Source: a virus | Length of the DNA stretch: 64,000 bases | Virus record (IMG/VR): IMGVR_UViG_3300005056_000001 | Coordinates: 126,001-190,000 of that record | Strand: one strand, 5' to 3' | Shown here: in pieces, positions 24,778 to 33,929 of the stretch | How the letters are laid out: every line of letters starts with the position of its first letter | Numbering within the stretch: position 1 is the stretch's first letter | Made by a program: the position numbers and the translations under genes | Notes under the pieces: generated by a model | Seen by the model: the letters and a program-made list of their open reading frames with translations, nothing else | The model's database searches: none | What the model was told of the DNA's origin: nothing

Positions 24778-25916
24778 TGGCCGAACGCAAAGAATATAGT
24801 TTAAAGCTGACATACAAAGTCAACGGTAGGTACCCCACAATGGGCGAATTTGTGGCACTGATGCAGGACGATGATTGTCACTATACGGTTTGTCCAAGAG
24901 ATATGCTTTCTGACGAAGACATGGAGGGTGTGTTCTTGGGGCACGTAAAGGAAAATCCGTTTTATTCGGAAGACAACAAGAAAGAGCCTATCGTAACCGT
25001 TGGGGTCTGTCAGAGCAGTGTCAATTTAAATGATATCGACATAGATGATATTAGTACATTCAGTACAGTAGACCTGCCTGCCGACAAGTTGGTTGTGTTG
25101 GATGTTATGGTCGGCAACGACACCACAAATCTTGAGTTTTCATCGACACAATTTGAGGGTCTAGGTTTTTATGCATGGATTTGTGAGAACGACACCGAGT
25201 CGGGAAAGTATATTAATTTCTTGGCATTCAAGGAAATCACAGAACGTTACTACGAACTATGCAAACAACCCCTCCCAAGGATTTTCCTAACAGACATAAA
25301 CCTGACAGACAATCCTACCCCCAACGTCAAAACCACAACCGCACGTGATGATTATATTCGGGAATATTTACACAAAACACTTCCCAACGAGAAATTGACC
25401 GAGTATAGTATACAGAAATCGTTTGTCGAGAATATTGAGTCACTATGTGTGGTACATCCATACCTAATGAACAACGGGATTGCCATGAGGATAGTGGTCA
25501 AGTCCGACTTGCTATTTAGATACATCCCGAATGACGAGAATATTTACGTGCATAATTTCGCACGTGAATTTATGGTTGCCTCTGCATACCTAGGAACAGA
25601 CATTACGGTGGTGTGTAACAATGTTCCGTTGTGTAGGGATATGCTCAATGCTGCCGACATTCCATACCACAACGTGACAACCCCAACATTGACCATAAGC
25701 GAGTACAATTACACCTGTATAAACGAGCATTGTTTTGAGGGTTTTGTGTCTGTATTTAGCACACTATTCAAGACGATATTATTGGATTTCCAAAACCTTG
25801 TCGGCTTTACCTATGACGAACAAAAGCGAACATTGGACAATCTATATAGTAGCTCATTCCAATATTCGTCACAGATGCTTAATGATATTATTAACCATAT
25901 AAAAACAACCAAATGA
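24777..25916 (+). CDS. hypothetical protein, 379 residues
   Basis: Alpha/beta protein with acidic segments (NLNDIDIDDISTFSTVDLPA) and several Cys but no recognisable catalytic motif. Coupled to dUTPase by a 1-base overlap and to the next gene by an ATGA overlap. Its place between dUTPase and the helicase suggests DNA metabolism, but this is only context. Confidence 0.7.
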   Translation: MAERKEYSLKLTYKVNGRYPTMGEFVALMQDDDCHYTVCPRDMLSDEDMEGVFLGHVKENPFYSEDNKKEPIVTVGVCQSSVNLNDIDIDDISTFSTVDLPADKLVVLDVMVGNDTTNLEFSSTQFEGLGFYAWICENDTESGKYINFLAFKEITERYYELCKQPLPRIFLTDINLTDNPTPNVKTTTARDDYIREYLHKTLPNEKLTEYSIQKSFVENIESLCVVHPYLMNNGIAMRIVVKSDLLFRYIPNDENIYVHNFAREFMVASAYLGTDITVVCNNVPLCRDMLNAADIPYHNVTTPTLTISEYNYTCINEHCFEGFVSVFSTLFKTILLDFQNLVGFTYDEQKRTLDNLYSSSFQYSSQMLNDIINHIKTTK

Positions 25917-26242
25917 TTGACTACAGATTAAAGATATTAAATGTTGCACTAGAAGATTCACAAAAGGCGAATTACATAAAACAGATCGGACTCGATATTG
26001 ATGACGTGGTAAATAACACAACACATCAACAAATGTATAGGTCTGTCAAGGAAATGACCACAACAGTATATTTCGGGGACAGTATTGAGAGTCGGGTCGT
26101 ATTGATGCGGGGAAGCGAATATGACTTGTTGGTACAAACCATCAACGAGATCAAAGAAAGTCAACAACCAATGACAGAAGAACAGGATTCGGTACTCGAG
26201 ATTTTATTGACTAGTGAAGATATTGTGCCTCCAATAAAATAA
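25913..26242 (+). CDS. hypothetical protein
   Basis: 109 residues, overlapping the previous stop by 4 bases. Small alpha/beta protein with no recognised motif. Last gene before the long dyad at 26281. Confidence 0.65.
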   Translation: MIDYRLKILNVALEDSQKANYIKQIGLDIDDVVNNTTHQQMYRSVKEMTTTVYFGDSIESRVVLMRGSEYDLLVQTINEIKESQQPMTEEQDSVLEILLTSEDIVPPIK

Positions 26243-26280
26243 TATCAAAAAATACTAAAATATTTGGGGCTTGCTTTGGT

Positions 26281-26357
26281 CATATGATTTTTTTATCGTA
26301 CTTTCGTTTTATATTATTGAATCAATAAACGATATAGTACGATAAATAAATCATATG
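26281..26357. promoter_or_regulatory. long inverted repeat covering the helicase start codon
   Basis: Arms 26281-26301 and 26337-26357 are complementary at 20 of 21 positions, both ending in the palindrome CATATG at the outside and TATCGTAC/GTACGATA inside. The start codon ATG (26355-26357) is the last three bases of the right arm. The 35-base centre holds TACTTTCG, close to a -7 element, and a near-palindrome ATTGAATCAAT. In RNA it would hide the start codon; in DNA it could bind a dimeric regulator. Confidence 0.7.
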
Positions 26358-28358
26358 GCATTAAGTAAGAGAAATGAAATCGCCTTCAAAAAGGTGATGC
26401 AAGAACAGGTGCTTAAGTTTGTAGTCAACAAGGAGACAGGGGACAAGTTGGACAGAAAGCGATTGGCAGACACCGTAAATGTGGCATTGGCAATTTTCAA
26501 TGCAATGGAGGACGGACACAAAGAAATCCAAATTCAGGCCCCAACAGGCTCGGGGAAATCTTTGTTGGCCTTTATACAAGGACTCCATGCAGAGAACATA
26601 TACACCGAAAACAAGAAAGATTCGGTTAAAAACTTTATTCCTTATACAGACGATGATGGCGAAAGGGTAAACACTCCACCAAGCATACCCAAGGCCTGTT
26701 ATATCGTGACGCCAAGGAAAAGCCTTCAGGAACAATACGACAGGGACATAAAGAAATTTGGTCTCAATGCGCCTGTATTGAAGGGTCAGAATTCATATCC
26801 CTGTATTATTGACAGGAGCCGCACGTTCGCAAAACGGCCTTGCTCAAAACATTCCATACGCAAATTGAAGACTGAGATGGCGTGTGCAAAAGACTGTCCT
26901 TACCTGATTGCTAGGGATGGTGCCATCAATTCAAATATCTGTGTAATGAACAATCACTACCTAATGACGGTGTTGTTAAATGAGCACGAGGGGTTTAAGG
27001 CAAGAGATATTCTAATTATTGACGAGTCGCACAAGTTTACCGAAGACTTGAGACAAATGTATTCTGTGAGTGTGTTATATAATATCAGGAAAAAAGATCT
27101 GATTGATGCACTCAAGCAGTTACAAAATTTTGCCCCTGAAATCCCTCTTGTATATGAGCGAATTTTTGATGACATCTATGAGGTATCCGAAATACTAGAC
27201 ACCATCGACCACGAATCAAAAGGTGACGATTGGATCGACAATGTTCCTAGCATAGTAAAACATCTTGGAAGTGTTAGCGTCGGAATGAAAAGTATTGTAG
27301 AGGACATCAAAGAAAGCCTTGACAAAAAAGACATGGACGGTGAATTGGTCTTCAATACGATACACACCGACGAAATGAAAGATGTGTTGGCAGAGTATGC
27401 CAATGACTCCGATGTTATTGGGCGTATATACGAATCAGTCAAGGACGACACATCAAACCTAATCATAGATATAATTGAAGACACCCAAGATCCCACAAAA
27501 AACGGGCTTAAGTTTTCTGTAATGCATATTGACAAAATGTACAAAAAACTTTTTGCCGATTTCAAACACATAATATTCATGTCGGCAACTCCTCCAAAAA
27601 CGTTTTTTGACGAATTGGGAGTAGAGGATGGCAAGCGTTTGCTCATTAAATCGAAATTTTCGACAAAAACCGCACCTGTTATTATACCAAGAGATATGGT
27701 ACTGTCAATGTCCTACAAAAACAGAGACGACAACTTTGAGGAAATGTTTCAGAACGTCGAAAAGATTTGCGACTTTCACCTGACAAAACCACAACTGCCC
27801 AACAACGGATTTATCCACACAGGAAGTTATTTGTTCCAATCCAAGATGCAGGAGTATTTCTATAACCACCCAATGAACGAAAATTTTATTTGGTGTGATG
27901 TGGCATCCGATATCGAGGCAGGCATGACACACCTAGAAGAGAATCCAAACGAGGGTATTATTTTGGTGTCTCCTTCTATACTTGAGGGTGTGGACGGCAA
28001 AGAAGCCACCGCACGGTTTCAAATTGCCCTAAAGTGTCCATATCCATCAATGGCAGACAGATACATCCAACGCCTATTAAAGGAAAACGAAACTCTATAC
28101 AGAGAAATGGTCAGACGTGGAATCGAACAACTAATAGGCCGTGTACAGCGAACACCAAAGGATGTCGGGATCACCTATCTATTGGACGAGTCGTTTTCGT
28201 TCTTCTTGAAAAAGAATCCTGTGAACCCACATGTCCGTGCCAAGATTAAACGTGTGGTATTCTCTGATATCATGAAGGTGCTCAAGGACGTAAAGCTTTG
28301 GCGTGACAGACCCCTAACCAAGATTATTGCAGGAGATTATAAGGGGCTGTATATGTAG
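26355..28358 (+). CDS. DinG/XPD-type DNA helicase
   Basis: 667 residues. SF2 motifs: I APTGSGKS (about 62-69), II IIDESHKF (about 218-225, DEAH box as DESH), III FMSATPP (about 407-413) and VI QLIGRVQRT (about 591-599). Four Cys between I and II (about 150, 163, 177 and 181: PC, RPCSK, ACAKDC) fit the Fe-S cluster of XPD/DinG. Such enzymes unwind DNA 5'-3' and resolve R-loops or G-quadruplexes. Start is embedded in a long dyad. Confidence 0.85.
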   Translation: MALSKRNEIAFKKVMQEQVLKFVVNKETGDKLDRKRLADTVNVALAIFNAMEDGHKEIQIQAPTGSGKSLLAFIQGLHAENIYTENKKDSVKNFIPYTDDDGERVNTPPSIPKACYIVTPRKSLQEQYDRDIKKFGLNAPVLKGQNSYPCIIDRSRTFAKRPCSKHSIRKLKTEMACAKDCPYLIARDGAINSNICVMNNHYLMTVLLNEHEGFKARDILIIDESHKFTEDLRQMYSVSVLYNIRKKDLIDALKQLQNFAPEIPLVYERIFDDIYEVSEILDTIDHESKGDDWIDNVPSIVKHLGSVSVGMKSIVEDIKESLDKKDMDGELVFNTIHTDEMKDVLAEYANDSDVIGRIYESVKDDTSNLIIDIIEDTQDPTKNGLKFSVMHIDKMYKKLFADFKHIIFMSATPPKTFFDELGVEDGKRLLIKSKFSTKTAPVIIPRDMVLSMSYKNRDDNFEEMFQNVEKICDFHLTKPQLPNNGFIHTGSYLFQSKMQEYFYNHPMNENFIWCDVASDIEAGMTHLEENPNEGIILVSPSILEGVDGKEATARFQIALKCPYPSMADRYIQRLLKENETLYREMVRRGIEQLIGRVQRTPKDVGITYLLDESFSFFLKKNPVNPHVRAKIKRVVFSDIMKVLKDVKLWRDRPLTKIIAGDYKGLYM

Positions 28359-28403
28359 TGTGCTTTTGGATGTAATACTAATAATTGATTAAACAAGATA
28401 ACA

Positions 28404-29192
28404 ATGAAAACGACATTCACAAAGGAGTACCTAAGAACCGTCACGAATTCTTTTGAACAGAATACAGTAGACGGAATATCGTTTGGTGAAAATGAAGAAG
28501 TGACACTACAAGTACTTTTTGATTACATGAACATCGAAGATTTTATTCGGTTATTATGCCGAAAATCGGATCTCACAACAACACAACTACAAACATTTGC
28601 CGTAAAGAACGCAAGCCATGTACTTCCTTTGTACGAGAAACAATACCCAAACGATAAGACTATGCGTGAGTGTATAGAATGCACCAAGCTATATTTGAAC
28701 AAAGAGGCTACAATACAAGAATTGAAAGGAAAACGTGACAATTGCAGGAGCACATGGGCGGTTACTAATAATGTTTCAAATATTGCCTATAACGCCACGA
28801 GAACAGCTTCAACTGCTGCCAATACTGACACATCTGCTGCTGCCCATTATGCGGCCACAATCATTGACAGCACTATTGCACATTGTGCCGTTCTAGTAGC
28901 GTCTATTGTTTTTGGTACCGCCAATGTTGCCTTAAATAAGGCTATAGGTATCAAACACCTTGATAGTATTGTTTTTGGCGTCGCTTTCGATGCCGTGTTT
29001 GCCACATCTTCTAATGACATTCCTGATTTTGATACTGTTGATTATAGATATCATACTTGCTATCACTCTGTTGACAATGTCGAGGCCTACGATTTAGCCA
29101 CGGCTACACTCAGTGCTGCTACTAATGTTACGGCATTCGACTACAGAGAAATGGTCAGGAAATTCGTGTTTGAGACATTACAATACAGTTAA
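28404..29192 (+). CDS. Imm5-like alanine-rich protein 1
   Basis: 262 residues. N-terminal part has 'MNIEDFIRLLCRKSDLTTTQ' and 'FAVKNASHVLPLYEKQYPND..MRECIEC', followed by a long Ala/Thr-rich stretch (about 130-215; TASTAANTDTSAAAHYAATI). This layout, 'VLHLYE..YPND.R.R.AIE' plus an Ala-rich helical tail, resembles the putative immunity protein family Imm5. Paralogous to the next gene; both start with the same DNA. Whether it neutralises a host toxin is unknown. Confidence 0.55.
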   Translation: MKTTFTKEYLRTVTNSFEQNTVDGISFGENEEVTLQVLFDYMNIEDFIRLLCRKSDLTTTQLQTFAVKNASHVLPLYEKQYPNDKTMRECIECTKLYLNKEATIQELKGKRDNCRSTWAVTNNVSNIAYNATRTASTAANTDTSAAAHYAATIIDSTIAHCAVLVASIVFGTANVALNKAIGIKHLDSIVFGVAFDAVFATSSNDIPDFDTVDYRYHTCYHSVDNVEAYDLATATLSAATNVTAFDYREMVRKFVFETLQYS

Positions 29193-29203
29193 AACGTTAC
29201 GAC

Positions 29204-29250
29204 CAAATATTGACAAACCAAATATTGACAAACCAAATTCTAACAAAACA
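29204..29250 (+). repeat. tandem 15-base repeat, about three copies
   Basis: ACCAAATATTGACAA occurs twice in a row, followed by a diverged third copy (ACCAAATTCTAACAA), filling the gap between the two Imm5-like genes. Possibly a slippage product or a regulator site. Confidence 0.75.
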
Positions 29251-29255
29251 CAACA

Positions 29256-30146
29256 ATGAAAACGACATTCACAAAGGAGTATATGCTCAATAAAAATGGT
29301 CGGGACACCCCCGACTATATAGACAAAATCCCGTTTGACGAAAACGAGGAGATTACGTTACAGGGTCTTTTTGACTGTATGGATATTGGACATTTTAATG
29401 AGGTTTTGTGTGAGAATGCAGAACTTACAGACATCCAACTACAATCATTTGCCCTTGCAAACGCAAAACATGTCTTGTCTATTTATGAAAAAAAGAATCC
29501 TGAATGTGACATTGTGCGTGAGTGTATTAACCATGCAGATCGTTATTTGGCAGGGATGTCTACCATACAGGAAGTACAAAGATTCAGACACAAGGCATTG
29601 TCGGTATCAAAGGGTGGGAAAGTTGGATTCGCAAATGTATATAGTGCTGCACGCTCTGCTAGTACTGCTGCTTATTGTGCATACACAAGCCTAGATAAGG
29701 ACACAATTGCTGCAACTGCGGCTTTCCATGCAGACCAAGCAGTTAACTATGCCGTATTATACAATTGTGTCACCACGTCCTCCTACAAAGAAATGATCCG
29801 AGTTTTTGTATTCGAGACTATATTCCCAAAACAACCCGAAAAAACAACAAAACAGGTAAACGACAGCATAGAAGAAGATCTAAAAATCCAACACGAAGGA
29901 GATGTTTTTGCCTATGTTTATATGCAAAAAGCATCCGATATTTTCTTTTTTACACGAGAGTGTTATGTTATCAAAAAAGGTATTGTCTTTCTTATAGAAA
30001 AATCGGGACATGTACCAACAGCCAATACCGTGTTTGACACAGTAAACGACTGTACCAATATTGGGAAATATGACCCTGAAGCAGACTATCACAGGACAAG
30101 CACCGACTATGACTATGGAGAGGTTGTAAAAATGTCGGGGTTGTAA
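29256..30146 (+). CDS. Imm5-like alanine-rich protein 2
   Basis: 296 residues. The first 26 bases of the gene are identical to those of the preceding paralogue; after that the proteins diverge. Same order: FNEVLCENAELTDIQLQ, HVLSIYEKKNPE, an Ala-rich stretch (about 130-170), then RVFVFETIF, which matches KFVFETLQ at the end of copy 1. An extra C-terminal domain of about 100 residues (about 197-296) is unique. Function unknown beyond the family suggestion. Confidence 0.55.
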   Translation: MKTTFTKEYMLNKNGRDTPDYIDKIPFDENEEITLQGLFDCMDIGHFNEVLCENAELTDIQLQSFALANAKHVLSIYEKKNPECDIVRECINHADRYLAGMSTIQEVQRFRHKALSVSKGGKVGFANVYSAARSASTAAYCAYTSLDKDTIAATAAFHADQAVNYAVLYNCVTTSSYKEMIRVFVFETIFPKQPEKTTKQVNDSIEEDLKIQHEGDVFAYVYMQKASDIFFFTRECYVIKKGIVFLIEKSGHVPTANTVFDTVNDCTNIGKYDPEADYHRTSTDYDYGEVVKMSGL

Positions 30147-30180
30147 TGAATAAAAACATATATTAAATAAAACAATAAAA

Positions 30181-30849
30181 ATGAAAGACAACAAGGAAAA
30201 TATCAACGAGGTGAACGACATAAGGTCATGGGCATCATACTCAAAGAATCAAAGAACCAAAAGAATGGAACCATTCTTGGATAGTTTTTTGCCGCTACTA
30301 AAGACAAAAACAGAGGTTCATGAGTCGAAAAACGGTAGTTACGGCGTGCGTTACGAGCAGGGTTTTTTAGATTTTTATCCTAAATCCGACAAGTTATTGG
30401 TTAGAAGTAAAAACAAATGGCTTACTGATGGTGTGTTTTTCCTGTGTGGGATTTTTTCGTTGGAATTTGAACCAAAAACCGAAAACGCCGATGTGAAATT
30501 TAAACCAAAAAAACAAAACGCCGATGTAAATTGGGAAGGTGAATACAAGATGGTCGAAGACTTCCTGACTCAATTATTGGGCCCGCAATACAACGTTGAT
30601 ATGTTGCAGGGCAATGCCACAAACGTGATAGATGCCATCAAAAAATTGGCATGTATTAATTCTGTCAAAACAACATGGAGATTTGTGGCATGGGAAAACC
30701 AAGTCGATCACGATAAGGATGTTCCATTTTTTCTTAAAGATTTTACCAATTTTAACGAGATGAAATTATTTAGTGCAGAGCATCACAACTCCGAATCGTA
30801 TCCCAATTACATTTCTGATTATATTAAAATCATGCCAAATGGCGAGTAA
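30181..30849 (+). CDS. hypothetical protein
   Basis: 222 residues. It contains a short internal repeat, KPKTENADVKF / KPKKQNADVNW, near residues 99-117. Otherwise unrecognised. It follows the Imm5-like pair by 34 bases, on the same strand. Confidence 0.65.
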   Translation: MKDNKENINEVNDIRSWASYSKNQRTKRMEPFLDSFLPLLKTKTEVHESKNGSYGVRYEQGFLDFYPKSDKLLVRSKNKWLTDGVFFLCGIFSLEFEPKTENADVKFKPKKQNADVNWEGEYKMVEDFLTQLLGPQYNVDMLQGNATNVIDAIKKLACINSVKTTWRFVAWENQVDHDKDVPFFLKDFTNFNEMKLFSAEHHNSESYPNYISDYIKIMPNGE

Positions 30850-30873
30850 TTTTAAACACTTAAAAAAGAGAAG

Positions 30874-31074
30874 ATGATACAAAAAGAAGATTGGATGTTC
30901 AAGGGTGCCATTATTTTGGCACTAGGCGAAAAAGGGGTTATCACCAAAATGCCCGAAACTACCATTAAGGGGATTGATTATGTGTATTCTATGTTTGTTA
31001 AGCTTGAAGGCGAAAAACAGGCAGGTAAATATCATCCTGACGACATTAAAGAGCTTGTGGTTCCTGTGGTTTAA
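30874..31074 (+). CDS. small hypothetical protein
   Basis: 66 residues, 24 bases after its neighbour and before a strong terminator. No recognised motif; compact beta/alpha pattern (IILALGEKGVITKM). Confidence 0.6.
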   Translation: MIQKEDWMFKGAIILALGEKGVITKMPETTIKGIDYVYSMFVKLEGEKQAGKYHPDDIKELVVPVV

Positions 31075-31100
31075 CAACAACAAAGACAATCGAAGTCAAT

Positions 31101-31137
31101 AAAAAAGACTCTACATAATTAATGTAGAGTCTTTTTT
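31101..31137. terminator. bidirectional terminator, 16-bp stem
   Basis: AAAAAAGACTCTACAT pairs perfectly with ATGTAGAGTCTTTTTT around AATTA. It separates the rightward operon from the convergent gene at 31166. Confidence 0.9.
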
Positions 31138-31165
31138 ATTGCTTGGGTATCCTGTCAATTAAAAT

Positions 31166-31528
31166 CTAACGCAATGTCTTTTTTATTACCTTATGTGTTA
31201 GTGCGGTCTCCAACTCGTAATCATAATCGGGATCTAAAACGGCTTCCAATAGATTTGCCTTGTGAACCTCTTCTAGTGTGATGTCGAAATGATTGAGTAT
31301 ATCCACAAACATCAAGGCTATATTTTCTTTATGGTCTTCTACCGAAATGTAGCTTGCTTGATTAATGGCGATTAGCTGAATTATGGCATGTCCCAAGGAT
31401 ATACCACAAGATCTATTGATAGGCGGAAGTCTAAACGAAATGCGCTCTTTGCTGTTACTATTGGTGCTTGTGTTTAGGTTCACGGCTTGACTTTCATGAT
31501 TGCCAATTTCTGTTATTTTCATTTTCAT
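31166..31528 (-). CDS. hypothetical protein
   Basis: 120 residues (or 118 from MKITEIG). Asn/Ser-rich N-terminus, helical C-terminus with acidic clusters (LEAVLDPDYDYELETAL). Transcribed alone towards the terminator at 31101 and divergent from the first promoter-element copy. Function unknown. Confidence 0.65.
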   Translation of the reverse strand: MKMKITEIGNHESQAVNLNTSTNSNSKERISFRLPPINRSCGISLGHAIIQLIAINQASYISVEDHKENIALMFVDILNHFDITLEEVHKANLLEAVLDPDYDYELETALTHKVIKKTLR

Positions 31529-31651
31529 TATTTAGTGTAATACAATACATTTTATTATAAGGCTGTAATATACGAAAATAATATCATTATTCCGCAATGG
31601 TCACATTTAGTTTGGTGACGAAAAGAAACTTTGAAATAAAACAAAGTATTT

Positions 31652-31712
31652 TTACGTAAAACTTGCGTAATCCAAAACCTTGTTGTAGATTCGTTGTATA
31701 CCAAGAAGGTAG
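31652..31712 (+). promoter_or_regulatory. phage promoter/operator element, copy A
   Basis: TTACGTAAAACTTGCGTAA (31652-31670; arms TTACG/CGTAA) contains the -33 TTG at 31663; 20 bases on is TAGATTCG (31686-31693), one base off TAnnTTTG. A conserved GTATACC...AAGGTAG follows. It drives the pentapeptide gene. Confidence 0.75.
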
Positions 31713-31740
31713 CAACAGAAAAACATAAAAAACGAATATC

Positions 31741-32103
31741 ATGAATACTTCTAACAATACCAACAATACCACTACGATTACAATCAAACACAGATACACA
31801 GGAAAAACAATCCATAAGAGTATATCTGTGGGTAACACACTACGCAAAACTGCTTTGGAAGCGGTGAGATTGAGTGTGGATTTAAGTTATGCTGACCTGC
31901 ATAATATAGACCTAAGCGATTCTGACCTAACACATGCAAGTCTTATGTGTGCCAATTTAAATGGTGCCAACCTAAGAGGTGTGAATTTTTATGGTGCGGA
32001 CTTAGAAGAGGTAGACATGAGAGGTGCAGATATGGCGGGTGCATCTTTAACTGATGCATATACCGTGGGAATGTTTCCTCTTGTACCCGCCTTGAACTAT
32101 TAA
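31741..32103 (+). CDS. pentapeptide-repeat protein
   Basis: 120 residues. Residues about 46-105 are A(D/N)L.x-type pentapeptides (LSYADLHNIDLSDSDLTHAS, then ANLNGANLRGVNF), forming a short right-handed beta-helix. The N-terminus is Asn/Thr-rich, then KHRYTGKTIHKSI. Some such proteins mimic DNA and bind gyrase; others are scaffolds. Nothing here fixes the target. Driven by promoter element A and followed by a terminator. Confidence 0.8.
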   Translation: MNTSNNTNNTTTITIKHRYTGKTIHKSISVGNTLRKTALEAVRLSVDLSYADLHNIDLSDSDLTHASLMCANLNGANLRGVNFYGADLEEVDMRGADMAGASLTDAYTVGMFPLVPALNY

Positions 32104-32137
32104 GTCCATAGCTCATTGACGACTTATTTTTTCATAG

Positions 32138-32181
32138 CAACAAGCCACAGCTCCTATAATAGGCGGTTGTGGCTTGTTTTT
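32138..32181 (+). terminator. terminator, ACAAGCCACA type
   Basis: ACAAGCCACA pairs with TGTGGCTTGT, followed by TTTTT. The same stem recurs on the other strand at 47881-47922. The rest of 32104-32343 holds CTTGTTGTATATTAC (about 32232), resembling a worn copy of the promoter element. Confidence 0.8.
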
Positions 32182-32343
32182 GGTTAGTGACGCAAAATAA
32201 AGGTAATTTAAATCGTGTATCTCAAACACTTGTTGTATATTACATCACTTCAAAATTATAAGGACAGAAAATAGAATTGGTAAAATAGAAGTCCTATAAT
32301 TTAGTCATAAAACCATTACAGAAACGGACTTAAAAGTATAAAA

Positions 32344-32982
32344 ATGAGTTGGCAGACAAAAAAGCTTTTGTATGAATTAAAAAACATAGAAATAGCAAAA
32401 TATAACGTAAATTTTAAATTTTTTTATGTACCTTGGAAGTCACAGGTCTTTGTTTATTGTGAGTTTAACAATGTTTTTTCTAGATATACAATGCATGGTG
32501 TTTGGGATAAAAAAGAATCTTTAGTGCTTATGATAGGACATTGGGATATCGAAGAAAAGAAACCATGTAGCTACTTTGAGCAAATATCAGCAGCACTGAA
32601 GGCCTCTATTAAAAGTAAAATAAAGACCATATCGAATGGTGATGTATTCTATGGAGATTCATTTTATTACTCCAATAGTATACTAAACGTATCAAAATTC
32701 GAATTCGGTAAAGTAAAACCATTAACATGGGACACAAGACACTCTTTATTTTACGACTACAAAAAAAAGAAATTCACACTAAATACAAATACAACAGTTC
32801 CTCAATTTCCGACAGGAAGACACGTGTCACGTATTTGTTCCGAAACATTCAAGAACTTGGATTCTTTCTTTGGTGATACCGAATGTTGGGGGGTTTTTGG
32901 TGGTAAGCGATCTAAAGATAACATCGACTACTTTGAAGGATTCTTAAAGGATTTGCAAACAAATAAAAATATTTTTACGTAA
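32344..32982 (+). CDS. hypothetical protein
   Basis: 212 residues, lysine- and aromatic-rich (FKFFYVPWKSQVFVYCEFNN), very AT-rich. Its stop lies within promoter element B. Some resemblance in style to the 30181 protein, but no clear alignment. Function unknown. Confidence 0.65.
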   Translation: MSWQTKKLLYELKNIEIAKYNVNFKFFYVPWKSQVFVYCEFNNVFSRYTMHGVWDKKESLVLMIGHWDIEEKKPCSYFEQISAALKASIKSKIKTISNGDVFYGDSFYYSNSILNVSKFEFGKVKPLTWDTRHSLFYDYKKKKFTLNTNTTVPQFPTGRHVSRICSETFKNLDSFFGDTECWGVFGGKRSKDNIDYFEGFLKDLQTNKNIFT

Positions 32983-33016
32983 AACTTGCGTAATCAAAAA
33001 ACTTGTTGTAGATTTG
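32975..33016 (+). promoter_or_regulatory. phage promoter/operator element, copy B
   Basis: TTACGTAAAACTTGCGTAA (32975-32993), TTG at 32986, 20 bases, then TAGATTTG (33009-33016), an exact TAnnTTTG. The left part overlaps the end of the previous gene. It drives the 78-residue gene at 33050. Confidence 0.8.
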
Positions 33017-33049
33017 TATCAACAATTAATCAGGTACTAAAAACACACA

Positions 33050-33286
33050 ATGAAAAATCCGACTTCTTACGTTTTAACTAAAAAAGTAACCGCATACAGC
33101 ACTAACGAGTTGTTAAATTTTGGCGGAAAATGGAGGCTGTATACAGACAATCAAATGTACGGTAAAGAGCCTATAATAAAAGAAAAGAGAATAGAAACCC
33201 TACTAAAGGGAGGCTGTATCAAAAAAGTCTTACTAGACAGGAATTTGGCAATAAATACGGTTACGTACAAGTATGTATTTGTGTAA
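33050..33286 (+). CDS. small hypothetical protein
   Basis: 78 residues, basic, with no recognised motif. It is the gene directly downstream of promoter copy B, 34 bases after the -7 element. Confidence 0.6.
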   Translation: MKNPTSYVLTKKVTAYSTNELLNFGGKWRLYTDNQMYGKEPIIKEKRIETLLKGGCIKKVLLDRNLAINTVTYKYVFV

Positions 33287-33346
33287 CAAAAGTAACAACA
33301 AGAAGAATTTATTTAAAATTAGAAAACATATAAAACAGCTTTAATT

Positions 33347-33901
33347 ATGGCAACCTTTAAAAGAAATTTCAAGACACAGGCACACCTAGCAACATCAAAG
33401 AGTAATGCGCAAGCACCCATGAACTATATCATCTTCGAGGACGGTAACATAGTGGCCATTAATAGACATATTATACTTGTACAACCATTGACAGGGCATG
33501 GATTCTCTGAAGAAGAGATCGACTGTCTAGAGGGTAAGGCTTTACACCGTGATGCCTTCCAAGAGATTCTGCGCTATGACAGCATAAAAGTAGGTACAAC
33601 AGGTATTACATGCCTAAAGGGCAAGGTCAAAGTAGTATTCCCTTTGGAGACGTTGAAAGAACAGGGTGTTGACCGATTCCCTGAATACAAGTGTTTAATC
33701 CCTGACAATAATAATCCACAAGAGTTAGACACTATCAACCTTGACCTAAGCATTTTGTCAATGGTTACAAAACTAACCCTAAACATCAAGGGTCGGGTAT
33801 CGTTCACTTTCTATGGTCGTCTTAGGGGTTGTGTATTATGTGGTTTGGATGTTGATGAAACTATCTTGGTAATACCTTGTGAGGATGCACAACCAACATA
33901 A
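33347..33901 (+). CDS. DnaN-like sliding-clamp-fold protein, short
   Basis: 184 residues. Pattern of phage beta-clamp relatives: 'FEDGNIVAINRHIILVQ' (strand with 'A.N...L'), 'LEGKALHRDAFQEIL', 'FPEYKCLIPD' (the conserved P-x-Y/W...IP step), 'LDLSILSMVTKLT' helix and a C-terminal ILVIPC strand like the '.I.P.R' end of DnaN. About half the length of a cellular beta subunit. It could be a phage clamp or an inactive relative. Ends at a terminator. Confidence 0.5.
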   Translation: MATFKRNFKTQAHLATSKSNAQAPMNYIIFEDGNIVAINRHIILVQPLTGHGFSEEEIDCLEGKALHRDAFQEILRYDSIKVGTTGITCLKGKVKVVFPLETLKEQGVDRFPEYKCLIPDNNNPQELDTINLDLSILSMVTKLTLNIKGRVSFTFYGRLRGCVLCGLDVDETILVIPCEDAQPT

Positions 33902-33929
33902 ACCTTCTGCCAATAAGCGTAGGAAAAAT

